From: Yamagishiella unicocca
Lineage: Eukaryota > Chlorophyta > Chlorophyceae > Chlamydomonadales > Volvocaceae
DNA length: 64,000 nucleotides
Direction of reading: 5' to 3'
Assembly (NCBI GenBank): GCA_003116995.1
Contig: BDSL01000003.1
Span: forward strand, 2,542,001 to 2,606,000
The notes under the pieces are model-generated. The model was not told the origin of the DNA and did not search any database. It saw only the letters and a list, made by a program, of their open reading frames with translations. Positions 10,501-22,200 of the stretch are shown in pieces. Each line of letters starts with the position of its first letter. Within the stretch, counting starts at the first letter, position 1. A program made the position numbers and the translations under genes.

Positions 10501-13500
10501 GGGCATGGGGAGTGGGGGCGGGGAGTGGGGGCGGGGAGTGGGGACTGGGAGTGGGGGTGCGGGCGGGAGGAGAGTGGGGCTGGGGAGTGGGGTTTGAGGG
10601 AGACCCGTGGATGCCCGAAAAAACCGTTTAAAACAGAAGTTTTGAGATGCATGCTGGAGAACTGGGTTGGGGATACTAAAGCCGAAGGTCGTAATATGAC
10701 CTTTGGCGGCTAAGCTATAGCGGCTACGGCGAGACGAAAGGAAGCGAGGACCCCGCGCGACGCACGGAAACTTTTCGCAGAACCGGTTTTGGGCGCTAGC
10801 AGGAGAACTGGGGGAGTTGGTGAGCTATGGGAGAGCGGACATCGCGGTCCGGTCCCAGTCGGGAGTGGAGTTGGGGAGTGGGGGCGGGGAGTGGGGGCGG
10901 GGAGTGGGGGCGGGGAGTGGGGATGGCGAGGACTAAGGTGTGAGGAGGTGTATGCGGGAATGAGGGGCGCAAGGTGTGATGCACGAGGTGGTTGGTAGGC
11001 AGGTGCGGGGGAGGGGTGTGGGCTGTTTCCGAGCCGCCCCTAACCGCGGCCATAGGGGTGATGAGCGCGTGGTCGGGTGCCTTGGGGAGGTATCAACGGG
11101 AGCCATGCTCCGCCCTCAACCCCCTGGAGCGTCCCTTACTGCCGCCTCCTGCCTTCCCCTGGAGCCTCCCCCCTCCCTGGACCCGGGGGCCCCACCGTGC
11201 CAGCAGCCGGGCGGCTGTGTTGGTGTGGAAGGCCACCACCTCGCGCAGAGCTTGCCGGCAGCGGGCGAAGTGCTGCGGGGGGGTGCAGGAGCGGGGTTAC
11301 AATCAAAGAACCGGCAACCCGACTGGGGAAATGCAGGGGGGGGCCAGGTGAGAGGTAAGAGGTAAGGAGAGGCTCCAGGGAGGAGGAGGGGAGGCGGGGG
11401 GCAAGCCCGGTGGGTGGGTGTCGTTTTGGGTTAGGCGTCGAACGGCGAGGTACGGCGAGGTACGGCGAGGTACGGCGAGATACGGCGAGGAGCTGGGGCT
11501 GTCGGCGATGCGGCACACTTCAGATTTCCAATCCGTCCATTCCCCCTCCTCCGCGGGCAGCAGCCACAACGATCCTCACGTGCCGTACATCACGACGTCA
11601 TCGAGGCATAGGGCCCATCGGATGATGGTGGGAGCGGGTGGGGGTTGGGGGCGGGTGGGTGCCAGGGAGCAGCCGCCGGGACCCTCAGTGGCCGCCCTGC
11701 TGCTGCCGCCTCCAAACCCCTCCGCCGCCCCTCGCCGCGCATCCCCTCCCTCCTCCTAGGCAGTCCGGGCATACATATTCCTCCAAACCAACACACGCAT
11801 ACATACTCATCCAAACCAACACACGCACATGCTTCTAGATAGCCTCGCATAGCCCACTCACAGTCCTACGTTGCCACTCCTACCCCCCCGGCGGGCCGCT
11901 AGGGCCACCGCCTCGCCTTTCAACTACCGCATACACGTTTCGCTCGACAGGTCTTCTCCCAGATCAACACCTTGGAGGTGACATGCCGCCATAGGGCTCC
12001 CCCCCTATGAACCCACTACATTACCCCAGTCGAGTTACCGGTTCTTATACTTGTAACCCCCCCCCCGGGGATCACCTGTTCTAAACGTTTTTTTTCGGGC
12101 ATCCACGGGTCTCCCTCGAACCCCCCGGGGATCACCCCCGCGCCCTCCGCCCCCGCCCCCGCCCCCGCCCCCGCCCCCGCCCCCGCCCCCGCCCCCGCCC
12201 CCGCCCCCGCCCCCGCCCCCGCCCCCGCCCCCGCCCCCGCCCCCGCCACACCGAATTAGGCTTAGCCTTATCCGAAGGTCCACATACGACCTCCGACTGC
12301 AGCTCCGCCACCAAGTCCTCCAGCATGCATCCCCAAACGGCTGTTCTAATCGGGTTTTCCTTTCGTACACGGGTTTTCCCTGCAACCCCCCTTGTCCCCC
12401 GCACGGGCTCCCCCGCCACCCGCCTGTCCCCAACCCGCTCGTCGAAACCCAATCGCCCGCTCCTCCCCCGGGGGAGCCCCCAGTACGACGTACGACTCGC
12501 CTTCGACAGCAGCGGCGCCAGCGGCGTGCCGTACCACGCCGCCCGGATGGGGTCCGTGATGTGGTTGTTGGCCTCCGCCATGAGCATCAGGATGTTGGCG
12601 GCAAGGGAGTCGAACCCGGGCACACGGGAGGCGTCCGGGACCTGCGGGGGGGGAGGCGGCGGGGGTGGAGGAGGGGGGTGACGGTGGGTGATAGGTGATA
12701 GGTGCCGCTAGGCGGGGCGGCGTAAATTATGGTAGACGTGAGATGGGCAGGTGGGAGGTTCGAGGGAAACCCGTGGGCAGGTGGGAGGGAGGGGGGTTTC
12801 GCGGGGGGACATAAGAACCATTCACACCACCGCGGGCGGCGGGGGGTCGCGGGCGGGGGGGGGCTGAGCCGGCGAGTCGCGAGTGCACACCGGCGGATTA
12901 GCTGGGGGTGCGGGCGGTGCGGCGGTGGCCTACCCCGGAGCGCCAAGAGCGCGCTGTCCCCTCCGCCCCCCGCCTCCATGACCCACCCCTCATACACACC
13001 GCCACGGCCCCACCCAGCGGCGGCGCCGCATTCCCGCCCTTCCGTGCTCCTCCCAACAACCCCCTCTCTCCCCCTCCCGCGCCCCGTCGCTGATTCGTTT
13101 TCTGTTCCTTTTCCTTTACACAGCCCCCGCAGGCCGCCTCCACAGGTTTGCCGGTCGTCTGCCCCAGTGCTCCAGCATGCGCCCAAAACATCGGTGTCCG
13201 ACGACCATGCGCCACCTATCCTGTCCATGTCGTGTAAACGGATTTTATGCCGCCCCCTCCCACCCTTCCTCCCGCCCCTCCTCCCACCCCCCCTCCCGCC
13301 CCCCCTCCCGCCCACCTCCAGCAGCCCCTCCAGCATGGCTCTCAGCGTCAGGCGCTGCAGGTGCGGCTCTGCGTCCACACAGCCCAACGCGCGCTGCTCC
13401 CGCTCCAGGGAGGTCAGCAGCTCACCACAGGAGCTCAGCACGCCGCCGTAGTAGCGCCTGGGGGCCGGACGGGTGGGGGATGGCGAAGGAAACCGTTGGC

Positions 13501-16457
13501 GGGAAACCGTCGGCGGAAAACCGTTGGCGGAAAACCGCTCTCCAGGGAGTGGCGCGGTGGGCGGGGGTCGGGGGGGGCCTGCCAGGAAGACCCGTGTACG
13601 CGAGAAAAACCGTTTAGAACAGTTAGACGTTTCGAGATGCATGATGGGTCGGGGGGGAGGGGGAGCGGAGAAGCCCCCACATGGGGGTGCGGGTGGGGAT
13701 GCGTGGGTGGGGCAAGGGGAGTTGTAAGGGCGAGAAGAGGTAGCTGGAGGAGTGGGGGGTGGGCGTGGGAGGGGGGTGAGAGGGAGGAAGCTGGGGGGTG
13801 GGGACGAGGGGGTGAGAGGGAGGAGGGGAGCAAAGCATCCCTAACCGCACCCCCGACCCTCACATCGCCACCGTCACCTACCACCACCACTACCCGCCCG
13901 CCCGACCCCCCACCCACCCACGGTTGTTTCTGGCATCCACGGGTCTTCCTCGAAACCACCCACCCACCTGACATTGGCCATGGAGAAGGCCGGTGCCGTG
14001 GTCTTCCGCACGTTGTGCCAGTGGGCCTCGTCCAGGGTCCCGAACATGCTGAGCAGGCGGGGCCAGGGGGGAAAAGGGGTTGCGGGGAGGGGTTCGGGCG
14101 AGGGGTTGGGAGGAAGGGGTTTGGGGGGGAAGGGAAAGGTGAGTGCGGTAGATGGCTCCAGGGAGGCCTCAAGGATCGGAGCATGCAAGCTCTGAGCTGA
14201 TCTAAGCCCCTAACACCCCTCCCCCACCCCTCCCCCCGTCGCGATTACGGACGTCGCTAACTGCCTTCCGCTCTGGCCCGGTGGGTCCTCCGGCCGCGTT
14301 AGGCATCTCGACCTTGTATGTCGCTTCCGTTTTGTTTTGCCGCTGTGCGCGTGCGTTTCCGACCCTTGCTGTCACCGCGGTTTCCCAAACGGCACGGCGC
14401 CGCGGTTCAAGACACGGGACGGTCCAGGACGTTCGCTGCTGGCAGCTCACGCCGCTACGGTAACAACGGTCGGTATCCGGGCAGGGCGCCGGGCTGCACC
14501 GCCACTCGCCTCGCCGCGCCCCATTCCGCCCACCCGTTTCTCCGTCCTATGCGTTGCACATTACCGCGCGTTTGCTTGTGCTTTTCCGACAGGCCGCCTC
14601 CAACAGGTTTGCCAGTAGTCCGTCCCGGTGCTCCAACATGCGCCCACAAATTGGAATCCGACGGCCATGCGCCAACAATCCTGTCCCCGTCGTGTAAACG
14701 GTTTTTACTACCCTCCCGGTTGCGCACCTGACACCTCGAGGTCCACCTAGCACCTGCGGGTCGGGGCCGGAGGCGGGGAGGGGAGGGGAGGGGAGGGGCG
14801 GGGAGGGGAGGGGCGGGGCGGGGCGGGGCGGGGGGGGGGAGGGGAGGGGCGGGGCGGGGCGGGGCGGGGAGGTGACGCCGTTGGACACGGCCATGGGAGG
14901 CGGGGCGGCGTGCAGGCGGGGGGGGGGGGCACGGAAAACCCGTGTACGAAAAACAAACCGTTTAGGACATCCAGGAGGGAGGAGGGGAGCACATGGGTGG
15001 GTGTCTGTAGGGTGAGGGTGAGGGCAGCCCGCTGAGGCCGCCTCAAGAGCCGCGCCAGCCCCTGCACCCCCGAGACCCCCTCCTGCCAGCCCCTGCACCT
15101 CCGAGCCCCCCTCCTGCCAGCCCCTGCACCTCCGAGCCCCCCTCCTGCCAGCCCGGGCATTCGAGCTGCCCTGCCACGGCTCCCCGCCCCCGTCCCCCGG
15201 GTCGGCTGCCTCGCCTCCTGCGACCACCGAATGCGCTTCCGCGCCACCCCACCTCGTCTATGAGTTTGTAGCTGTGGGGGCGGCCTGGTACGGCGGCCAG
15301 TACCTGAGCCGCGGTGGTTGGGTCGGTTATAATCACCGTCCACTCGTTTAAAATGCTGGTGTGCAGGCCGGGAAGGGGGGGAGGGAGGGAGGGAGGGAGG
15401 CAGGGTTGTAGGCAGGCGGCAGGTGGGGCTGGCTGAGGCGGTGTGCAGACGGGATGGCGGCGTTGAGGGGGGTGAGTCCTACGGGTGGCTGACACGGGGG
15501 GGGGGTGAGACCGGTGACACGAATACACGACAAGATAGTGGGCGCATGGTCGGCGGACAGCGAGGACGGGGGGGGGAGAATGCGTGTGACCATCCCGCGA
15601 GCGTAGCAGTGTGGTGGTGGCGGTGAGGCGGATGGGGGGGGGTAATAACGGATGATCCGCGAATCAACAGCCGACAAACCAAGGGCCATGAAGGTCGTGG
15701 TTCAGAGAAGAGGGGCGGCAAGGAGAGGGAGGGGGGGGGAAGCTCCCGCAACACGTTTCAAGTGCGGGTCTGGATGCTGCTGGCACCGGAAGTCCGGAAC
15801 CAGCTCCAGTGCGAACACCACCGTGCGGGCGGAGCAGGAGTCGGCGTGGTTCAGCGAGGTGCGGATGTTAGCAACGGCAGCAGTAGCACACTGTAGTAAC
15901 ATTATGTCACGCAGTGGCGGCATCAACCGCCGCCGGCGTTGCCACTGCCACTGAAACCGGCACGTGGTGCTGCTGGCGCCGGGAGGGGCCCATTATGACG
16001 TCATGCGAAGGTGGGGGGCCCATTATGACGTCATGCGAAGGTGGGGGGCCCGCAGGGCGGGGAGGGGGGGGCGAGAAGACCCGGCTACATGACATTGGAA
16101 GTGTAGCTGGCGCATAGCCTTCGGACTGGGGAGGGGGGCGCGGCGTCGAAAGGCACCTGCTGCGGGGATTCGCACCCACCGGAGCCGAAACATGCTGCCG
16201 TACTGCCGTGTCCATTCGAGGATCACGCGGTGAAAGTCTGGGCGCAGCAGGAACTTGACGTGTCCGAGCACCAGGTCGCCAACGGGCGGGGATGGAAGCT
16301 TATCGAGGTCGTATCTTTGCGCAGACAGATACCCGATTATTTTTGTCACGGCTACGCCAAGCGCAATGCCGATGACGTTGAGCAGCACCGCGGCCACCGG
16401 CGTCCATATTCCTAGCGGTCCACGGCTGGTGTAGTAATAGCTTGCGAAACTCGACAT
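7584..16457 (-). CDS. Cytochrome P450 monooxygenase
   Basis: Twelve exons (complement): 16457-16180, 15355-15248, 14048-13968, 13457-13316, 12641-12501, 11272-11196, 10464-10361, 10022-9965, 9497-9231, 8851-8732, 8525-8297, 7811-7584; 1,833 nt, 610 aa, all junctions in phase. Every P450 landmark is present: N-terminal membrane anchor (about residues 15-43), proline hinge LPSPP, C-helix W139xxxR143, I-helix AGFDTT (317-322), K-helix E405xxR408, PERW (460-463) and heme loop FGEGPKNCVG with axial Cys532. It should be a membrane-bound (ER or plastid envelope) heme oxidase; the substrate cannot be told. It is longer than the usual 500 aa because of an acidic insert before the K-helix and a Gln-rich insert before the heme loop. 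Intron 5 uses a GC donor (aag|gcgagt). I do not assign a CYP family. Confidence 0.9.
8085..8234. repeat. 8-bp microsatellite (tgggtaca)n
   Basis: About 18 copies in P450 intron 11 (7812-8296), with scattered tgggtaca to cgggtaca changes. Each unit contains GTAC. It opens false reading frames on both strands. Confidence 0.95.
8858..8935. repeat. Degenerate telomere-like repeats
   Basis: Gggattagggtttaggg and related ttagggttgggttagg runs lie in P450 intron 9 (8852-9230). They resemble degraded TTTAGGG/TTAGGG telomeric repeats. Confidence 0.6.
10590..10815 (+). repeat. Dispersed element family B, full copy
   Basis: It starts at the module gacccgtggatgcccgaaaa and continues through gatgcatgctggagaactgg, an internal palindrome around ccgaaggtcg/tgacctttgg, and ends near gctagcaggagaactggggg. 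The gctggagaactggg segment recurs inverted near the right end in the sister copies. It lies in P450 intron 6. Matching inverted copies lie at 26460-26695 and 60812-61028. MITE-like by size and structure; no coding capacity. Confidence 0.75.
12140..12246. repeat. (CCCCCG)n microsatellite
   Basis: About 17 hexamer units in P450 intron 5 (11273-12500). They yield poly(Ala/Gly) or poly(Arg/Gly) ORFs that are not real genes. Confidence 0.95.
14265..14715 (-). repeat. Dispersed element family C, long copy
   Basis: About 450 bases matching 28505-28935 in the opposite orientation. Shared blocks include caccgcggtttc..., gataccgaccg, the Chlamydia-free linker is absent, and the end module gcgcatgctggagcac...ggcgcattg...accggttacacgac. 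It lies in P450 intron 2 (14049-15247). Non-coding. Confidence 0.7.
15991..16050. repeat. Two exact 30-bp direct repeats with CRE-like palindromes
   Basis: The unit cattatgacgtcatgcgaag plus gtggggggcc occurs twice head to tail in P450 intron 1. Each copy contains ATGACGTCAT, a perfect bZIP/CRE-type palindrome. Confidence 0.9.
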
Positions 16458-18393
16458 GCCGGTACGCCTAATACTCGTGACCCGGACGAGCAGCAAATTA
16501 CGTGAATCTGGATAAACGGTTGTTGCATGGCAGTCACGGCAAGTCCCGCTATATTGCAGCAATCCATCCGTGGACGCACCTGAGGGCGGGAAACGTTTCC
16601 TGAGTTCAGATGGCGAACTTCATAACCTGGACATGGAATACGTGTGAAATGAAAGGTTGCAGTGTACAGTGCCCTCAAGTGTGATGGTCTTCAAGAAGCC
16701 GCAATTATTGTGCGGTATGTTAAGCCTTTGGCGGCGAGGATCCTTTCGATTCATTGAAAATTAACAGGACGTTACAGTGTCCTCAAGCCCGGGCGAACCC
16801 AGGGCGAATATTGACGTTCATCGAGACGGTTCCGATCATTGAAACGCATAGCACGACACCGCATGAGTAATACGGCAAGAAGGTGCTCGTCACACCGGAG
16901 GACCAGGAGGGCTACGTCCGTACGTCGCTATGAAATTTTCCTCACTCTTCATCGGCCCTAGTCGGCGATCAAGTACCGCGCTGGCGGTCAAGGCACATTG
17001 CAGCAGTTGATGTGGCGCTGCGAAGCACTGGCCAGCTGCAAACCGGGCGCGGGCGGTCGAAGTTTGGACCCAGCGGTTGGGCCGCCGGCTTGGGCGCCGG
17101 CTTGCACATAATTGACGGGGGCTAAGTTACACTTTCACTAGGGCCGTTTCAAAGGGCGCGCTATGCTGCCATAAGGCATTACACCTCCCCCGCGGCTACA
17201 TGGGTCCATGGGGGGGGTGTTGCACAGGGGCACGCCCCCAGCCGCCATCAGTGTGCGCCTCACACAAATAGGAAGGAAAACCCTTACGACAGCCACCATA
17301 AGTTATTCCGGGGCCGCACCCGCTGACCGCCCAGCTCTTGCCATAATACCAAAGGGTTTGCAATGTCATTTGATCACGTGTAGCGGCAATGATCAACAGC
17401 TCGCCCCGATGCCCGGTAGGAGAGCTCCTCATCCCCTGGGCCCACGACAGGCGGCGGGGACGGACGCATCAGGTCGGCACGGAAAGCCAAAACAGCAGGC
17501 CTGCCGGCATCACCGCCACCATTTCGGCCACCGTCGCCGCCACCCCGGCCGGGCGCAAGCCCCCGGACCATGTACTGCCAACCGCCAGGTGGGAAAAGGA
17601 TGTAGTAGAACAGGTAGGAAAAAGATGTAGTAACAGGAGGCCCGTGCCGGTAGTAGAGAAGAACAGCAGCAGCGGCGCAACGACCGCTTTTCACGCCGCA
17701 AGGTGAGAAGATGCTTGCAAGGGCCGGGCCGGACCACCCCGGAGCCAGTCTCGCTTACAGCACGCACGGCCCTCCCCCCACCCGCATTCCCCGCGCGCGC
17801 ACCACTCCGCCACCACCACCTGCTGCATCGGGCCCACATGTTGCGCGCATGCTGCTGCTGCTGCATGGGGCTTATGCACGTGCAGGGCCCACGCTGCGAT
17901 ACGCTCACCCCATACCAGCGGGGCTGTGCAAGTCACCTCCACACCGCGGCCCCACGCTGCTCCACGCAGCGCGGTCTCCCATACCGGTAGCCCATCATTG
18001 TCCGTGCCGCGCACCGCATCTAGGGAAGGATAAAGGAAGAGGAATAGAGGATCCCCCAAAAGGCAACCTCCAGTCAGCTAGCCAGCCGGCGGCGCCATTA
18101 TTGCCCCACACTAAAAAGGTGGTCATGTACCCGTTGGTACTGCAGCACCACTAGTGCGCCGCGGCCCAATGCAAATCGCATGAGGGCCCGGGCGCATCGC
18201 GCGCAGCTTCGATTAGCCCGCCGCCCTAAAAACCACACACATACACACACACGGGCCTCGCTGCGACCTGTACGACGATACGACAGCGGCGGGGTGCTCG
18301 GCGCCACACACACTGCTAAAACCCCCAGCGCGCCAGCGCACAAGGAAAGAGATCCTGCTCAGCTGGAACAAAAGGAAAAGAGAGACGAGAAAG

Positions 18394-18400
18394 TATAAAA
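18394..18400 (+). promoter_or_regulatory. Candidate TATA box
   Basis: The sequence agtataaaagcg lies in a purine-rich stretch, 66 bases before a short ORF. It is the best TATA match in this intergenic region. Confidence 0.35.
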
Positions 18401-18466
18401 GCGTGGGAGTACAGTAGCTCCAACGTCGAGGAGTGCTATCAGCTGCCTGCCGGGTAAGGGCCGTCC

Positions 18467-18595
18467 ATGAGGTGCCTGTTCTACTTAAGTAGTGTGTTCG
18501 TCATCTCGCCGACTTTGCCGCCCACCATCATCGTCAATAGTCAACCTGCGCAGCGGGCGGGGTATACATTCACCGCACCGCCACGACCTTCTTAA
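18467..18595 (+). CDS. Candidate 42-aa small ORF, hypothetical
   Basis: The ORF runs from ATG at 18467 to TAA at 18593. It follows a TATA-like box (18394) and is followed by TGTAA at 18772, so the three signals could frame a short transcript of about 360 nt. The predicted peptide begins MRCLFYLSSVFVISP, a hydrophobic N-terminus that resembles a signal peptide or a single membrane segment. There is no homology evidence, and a 43-codon ORF can arise by chance. The same signals could instead belong to a spliced non-coding RNA. Confidence 0.2.
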   Translation: MRCLFYLSSVFVISPTLPPTIIVNSQPAQRAGYTFTAPPRPS

Positions 18596-18771
18596 ACTTT
18601 ATCGTTCCTACTTGCGCTCTGACACAGCTACACTGAACCATTACCGAACCCGCTAACTGAATAACTACCGCCGCCGGGACTTGGGCCAAACACACCGTCC
18701 GATGCCGGCCGGGCACATAAACTCATCCATGATCACAACCTGAACCTCTGGCTAATCATAAGGGGTGCCCT

Positions 18772-18776
18772 TGTAA
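18772..18776 (+). terminator. Candidate TGTAA poly(A) signal
   Basis: TGTAA is the usual poly(A) signal of chlorophycean nuclear genes. This copy lies about 180 bases after the small ORF at 18467-18595. Confidence 0.3.
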
Positions 18777-19066
18777 AACCCTGTCCGTGACAAAAGTAAG
18801 CATAGTGCTTTGAACAAACGTGTTGATTGATGGATTGCTCGACTGATGCCCCAGCATGCTAAATCAAGCAGAGGCTGTGCGACGGAAACGATGCGACACT
18901 CCGGGGCCCCCCCCCTCGACCTAACGCCACGGAGTGCACAAAACCTCTCCGGCCTTCACTCTGCGGTCTACTCCCACACTCAAACAAGTGCATTCTACCT
19001 CCGCTCCCTTCTCCGTACGAGACTGTACATCCTCGAGCCCCGCAAAACCCTTAACACATCACGGTC

Positions 19067-19138
19067 CGGTACCCGCGAAGTCCGGTACCCGCGAAGTCCG
19101 GTGCCCACGAAGTCCGGTGCCCACGAAGTCCGGTGCCA
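19067..19138. repeat. 18-bp tandem repeat (ccggtgcccacgaagt-type)
   Basis: Four to five copies of ccggtacccgcgaagt/ccggtgcccacgaagt lie downstream of the orphan gene's stop. Confidence 0.85.
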
Positions 19139-19279
19139 GCGCTCGCGGCATCCAAAGCCGCGCGTTCCTCTGCAGTGTGCTGTTGCGCTTCGGGGGCGCG
19201 AGAAATTAAACCATGCTGCTCCTAGGGGTGCTTTATTACTGGCACTGCTCTCTATCCACACACGTCGACGTCTTTCGCC

Positions 19280-22200
19280 TCAGTACGGCATTGCCGCCTG
19301 TTGTGCTGCCGTACCGTACGGCGACCAACCCGACAGCCCGCCGGCAGGGCCGGGTTGCATCTGCTGCTGTTGTTGTTGTTGCTGCTGCTGCTGCTGCTGT
19401 GTAGGGTGAAACGAGGGGTACACAGGGCTGGATGACCGATGGCCCGAGCATCCCGCCGGCCGGCCGTGCTGCTGCTGTGGGTGCTGGGGGAAGGCGCCAC
19501 TGGGTCCTGGCGCGCCCTGGCTGTGGGGCGTAGTGGAGGAATGCGCCGAGGCCAGCGGCGGCAGCACCATCTGCTGCTGCTGCTGCGATGAAGCCAGCAC
19601 CGCGCCGGCACCGCAGCCGCTAGCCACACAGGGCGGGACCGGTGGTGGCGGGGCCGAGGGCGGCGACCCGCCAAACGCATTCTGGCCCCGTGGGGGCAAT
19701 CCGTACGGCTCTTGGTGGTAAGGGTGCTGCTGCTGCTGCTGCAGGGAGGGTCGCGGCGCCAGGATGTACGGCACAGGCGGCAGGGAACCCCCTCCGTGTG
19801 CCCAAGGTGCGGGCTGGTGGCGGGGCAGATCACCCCGGCCTCGCAGCGCCGCCACGGCCGCTGGGTGCTGGTGGTGATAGTGGTAGGCGGCGGCAAGGTA
19901 GCTGGGGGGCCCCGGCGGCGGCGGTCCGTTGTAGTGGACAGGCGCGAGATGGCCCGACGTATGGTGGGCCGGGTGGAGCTGGGAGGCGGATGGCAGGCTG
20001 GTGCGCGGCGGCGGCGGCGGCTCCCAGGCGGCGGGGACCTGCTTGGCCCCGTCCCAGCTCCTGGCTGTGACCGGGTTGCAGCAGGGCAGGGTGCAGCGAG
20101 GGGGCGACCAGGCGGGCGGCGGGGGGGCCGCCGGCGGGTTGCAGCACGGCAGGGTGCAGCGAGGGGGCGCCGGGGGCGCCGAGTAGGGCGGGGGCGGGGC
20201 GTAGGACGGGGGAGGGTAGGACAGCGGCGGGGGGCCGTAGGCGGCCTGCGGCGGTCCGTAGCTGGCGCTGACGCGCGAGGAGGGCGGCTGGGCGCCGGCC
20301 GCAGCCGCACGGTAGCACTCCACGCAGGAGCACGGCGGCGGGGGCGCAGGGAGGTTCTGGGCGCCGGAGTGAGGCGGCGGTGGCGCCGCCAGCGGCGCCA
20401 GCGCTGGCGCCGGCGGCGGCCCTGGCGCCCAGCCCAGCGGCCTCTCAGACGCGCCTGACGGCGGGTGCACACTGGTGCCGTACACTCCCTGCCCCTCGCC
20501 GCCGTACGCTGGGTGCGCCGAGGAGGAGTGGCGCGGAGGCAGGTCGCCGGCGGTACTGGCCTGGGTGGCGAAGTCGGGGCGAGGAGCCATGTCGCCCGAG
20601 CCCCGGCCCGCGGGCCCAGCGCACCAGGCTCCGGGCCCGCCGTCACCGGCGCTGCTGCCGTCGTCGTACCCTGGGGCATTCCTGCCGCTCGGCTCCCGGC
20701 AGCCCTGGCCGGCGGCGGCGTTGCCGCCGGTGGCGGAGGAGCAGGCCGGCAGCGGCGGCGGCGACCGCAAGTCCCAGGCCGCTGGCGCCCACCGACCGCC
20801 GCCGCCGCCACAGCCGCCGCCGCCGCCACCGCTGCTGCGCGCGCACAAGATCTCCCGCAGCAGCCTCAGATCCTGTTCGTTGTCATCAACCTCGCCCCCG
20901 GATGCGTCCAGGGGGGCCGGCAGCTCGGACATCGCGTCGCCGCCGCCGCTGCTGCTCATCCGCGCGGCGGCGGTCGCCATCATGACGTCCGAGGCGGCGG
21001 GCACCTCCCCTGCCTCCCGGCCCCGGCCTGGCGCCGGCACCTCCACCTCCATCCGACCCAGATCCTCCAGCTCATCCGCGTGGAAGGACAGGAACTCACA
21101 CAGCTCCTCCTCTCCCACCGCCGGCGCGTCTCGGGACCTCCGGCGCTGCGGGGCTCCCGCCGATGACGTCATGCCACAGCACGGCTGCTGCTCCAGGGGG
21201 GCCTGCGCCGCGCCCGACGACTCTCCGCGGCTGCGCATGTAGGGGTGGTAGCGCCGCACAGGGCGGGACCGGCCCGCCGCCGCAGAAGCGCACCCGCACC
21301 CGCAAACAGGGCCCCAACTGCTGCCGCCTCCGCCGGTGACTGCTGCTGGCGCCAGCTGCGAGGAGTCCTGCTGCTGTTGCTGCTGCTGCTCCCAGCTAGA
21401 GGTGGCTGCTGCCCTGGACGGCGGCGGCCTGTACTGGTAGCCGGCGGGGAGAAGGCCCATCGCCGCCAGGTCGGGCGGCGGCTGGCCCAGAACGGCGGCG
21501 GCGGCGACGGCCGCAGCGGCGCGCGCAAGCTGGCGGGGGTTAGCTGGGGCCGGCGGCGGCGGCGGCGGCACGGAGGCGAATGGCGTCATCGCGGCCGCAG
21601 ACGCCGTCGGGGTCACCGTGCACGATCCGCCTGCCGGCGGCGCCGTAAGGTGCCGCGGTGCCGTACACAGCTGCGGCGGCAGGTAGCGGGGGTGCTGCGG
21701 TGAGGCCTGTTCCAACCCCCGTGCGCCCGCCACCCCGCTGCCGCCGTCGCTGCTGTCTCCAGCGCCGCAGGCGCTGGATTGCGACAGCACGGGGCCGGGG
21801 CCGCCAGCAGCAGAATGCGCGTCGTGGGTGCCCCCACCAGCCGGCGATGTCGCTACAGCCGCGGTTTCGGAGCAGCTGCTGTAGCACCCGCCCGTGCCCT
21901 CCTCTCCAGCTGGGGGTGTCGCCGCCATGGCAACCGAGGCGGTGGCGGACGACGCGCCGGGCGTTGGAAACCCGCCCGTTGGTGCCGGCGCGGGTGCGGG
22001 CCTGTCGAGTTGCGGCGGTGAGAGGCTGGCTGGAGGAGGAGGTGGAGGCGGCGGGAGGGGAGGCGAAGGAGCGAGGGCCGAAGGCGGGTTAGGCGCAGCG
22101 TGTCCTTGCGTTCGCGGCGATTGTGAGGGCCCGACGGGATAGTCGCTGTATGACGCTGCGGTGTTGTTGTTGACCGCCGGGGGCGCGGCGGGCTGGTGGG

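Larger units (their letters stand above)
16458..19279. other. Intergenic region upstream of the P450 gene
   Basis: This 2.8-kb stretch is AT-richer than its surroundings and lacks the dispersed intron elements. It must contain the P450 promoter and the 3' region of the orphan gene. A 78-codon minus-strand ORF (17196-17432) has an ordinary composition but no recognised motif. A possible small plus-strand unit is listed separately at 18394-18776. An 18-bp repeat lies at 19067-19138. Confidence 0.45.

Noticed and set aside
17196..17432. Minus-strand 78-codon ORF (begins MRSSPTGHRGELLIIAA)
   Set aside because: Composition is plausible but there is no motif, promoter or poly(A) signal; kept only as a note in the intergenic entry.
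20475..21242. Long plus-strand ORFs opposite the orphan gene
   Set aside because: Shadows of GC3-rich coding on the minus strand; Arg/Ala/Pro composition only.
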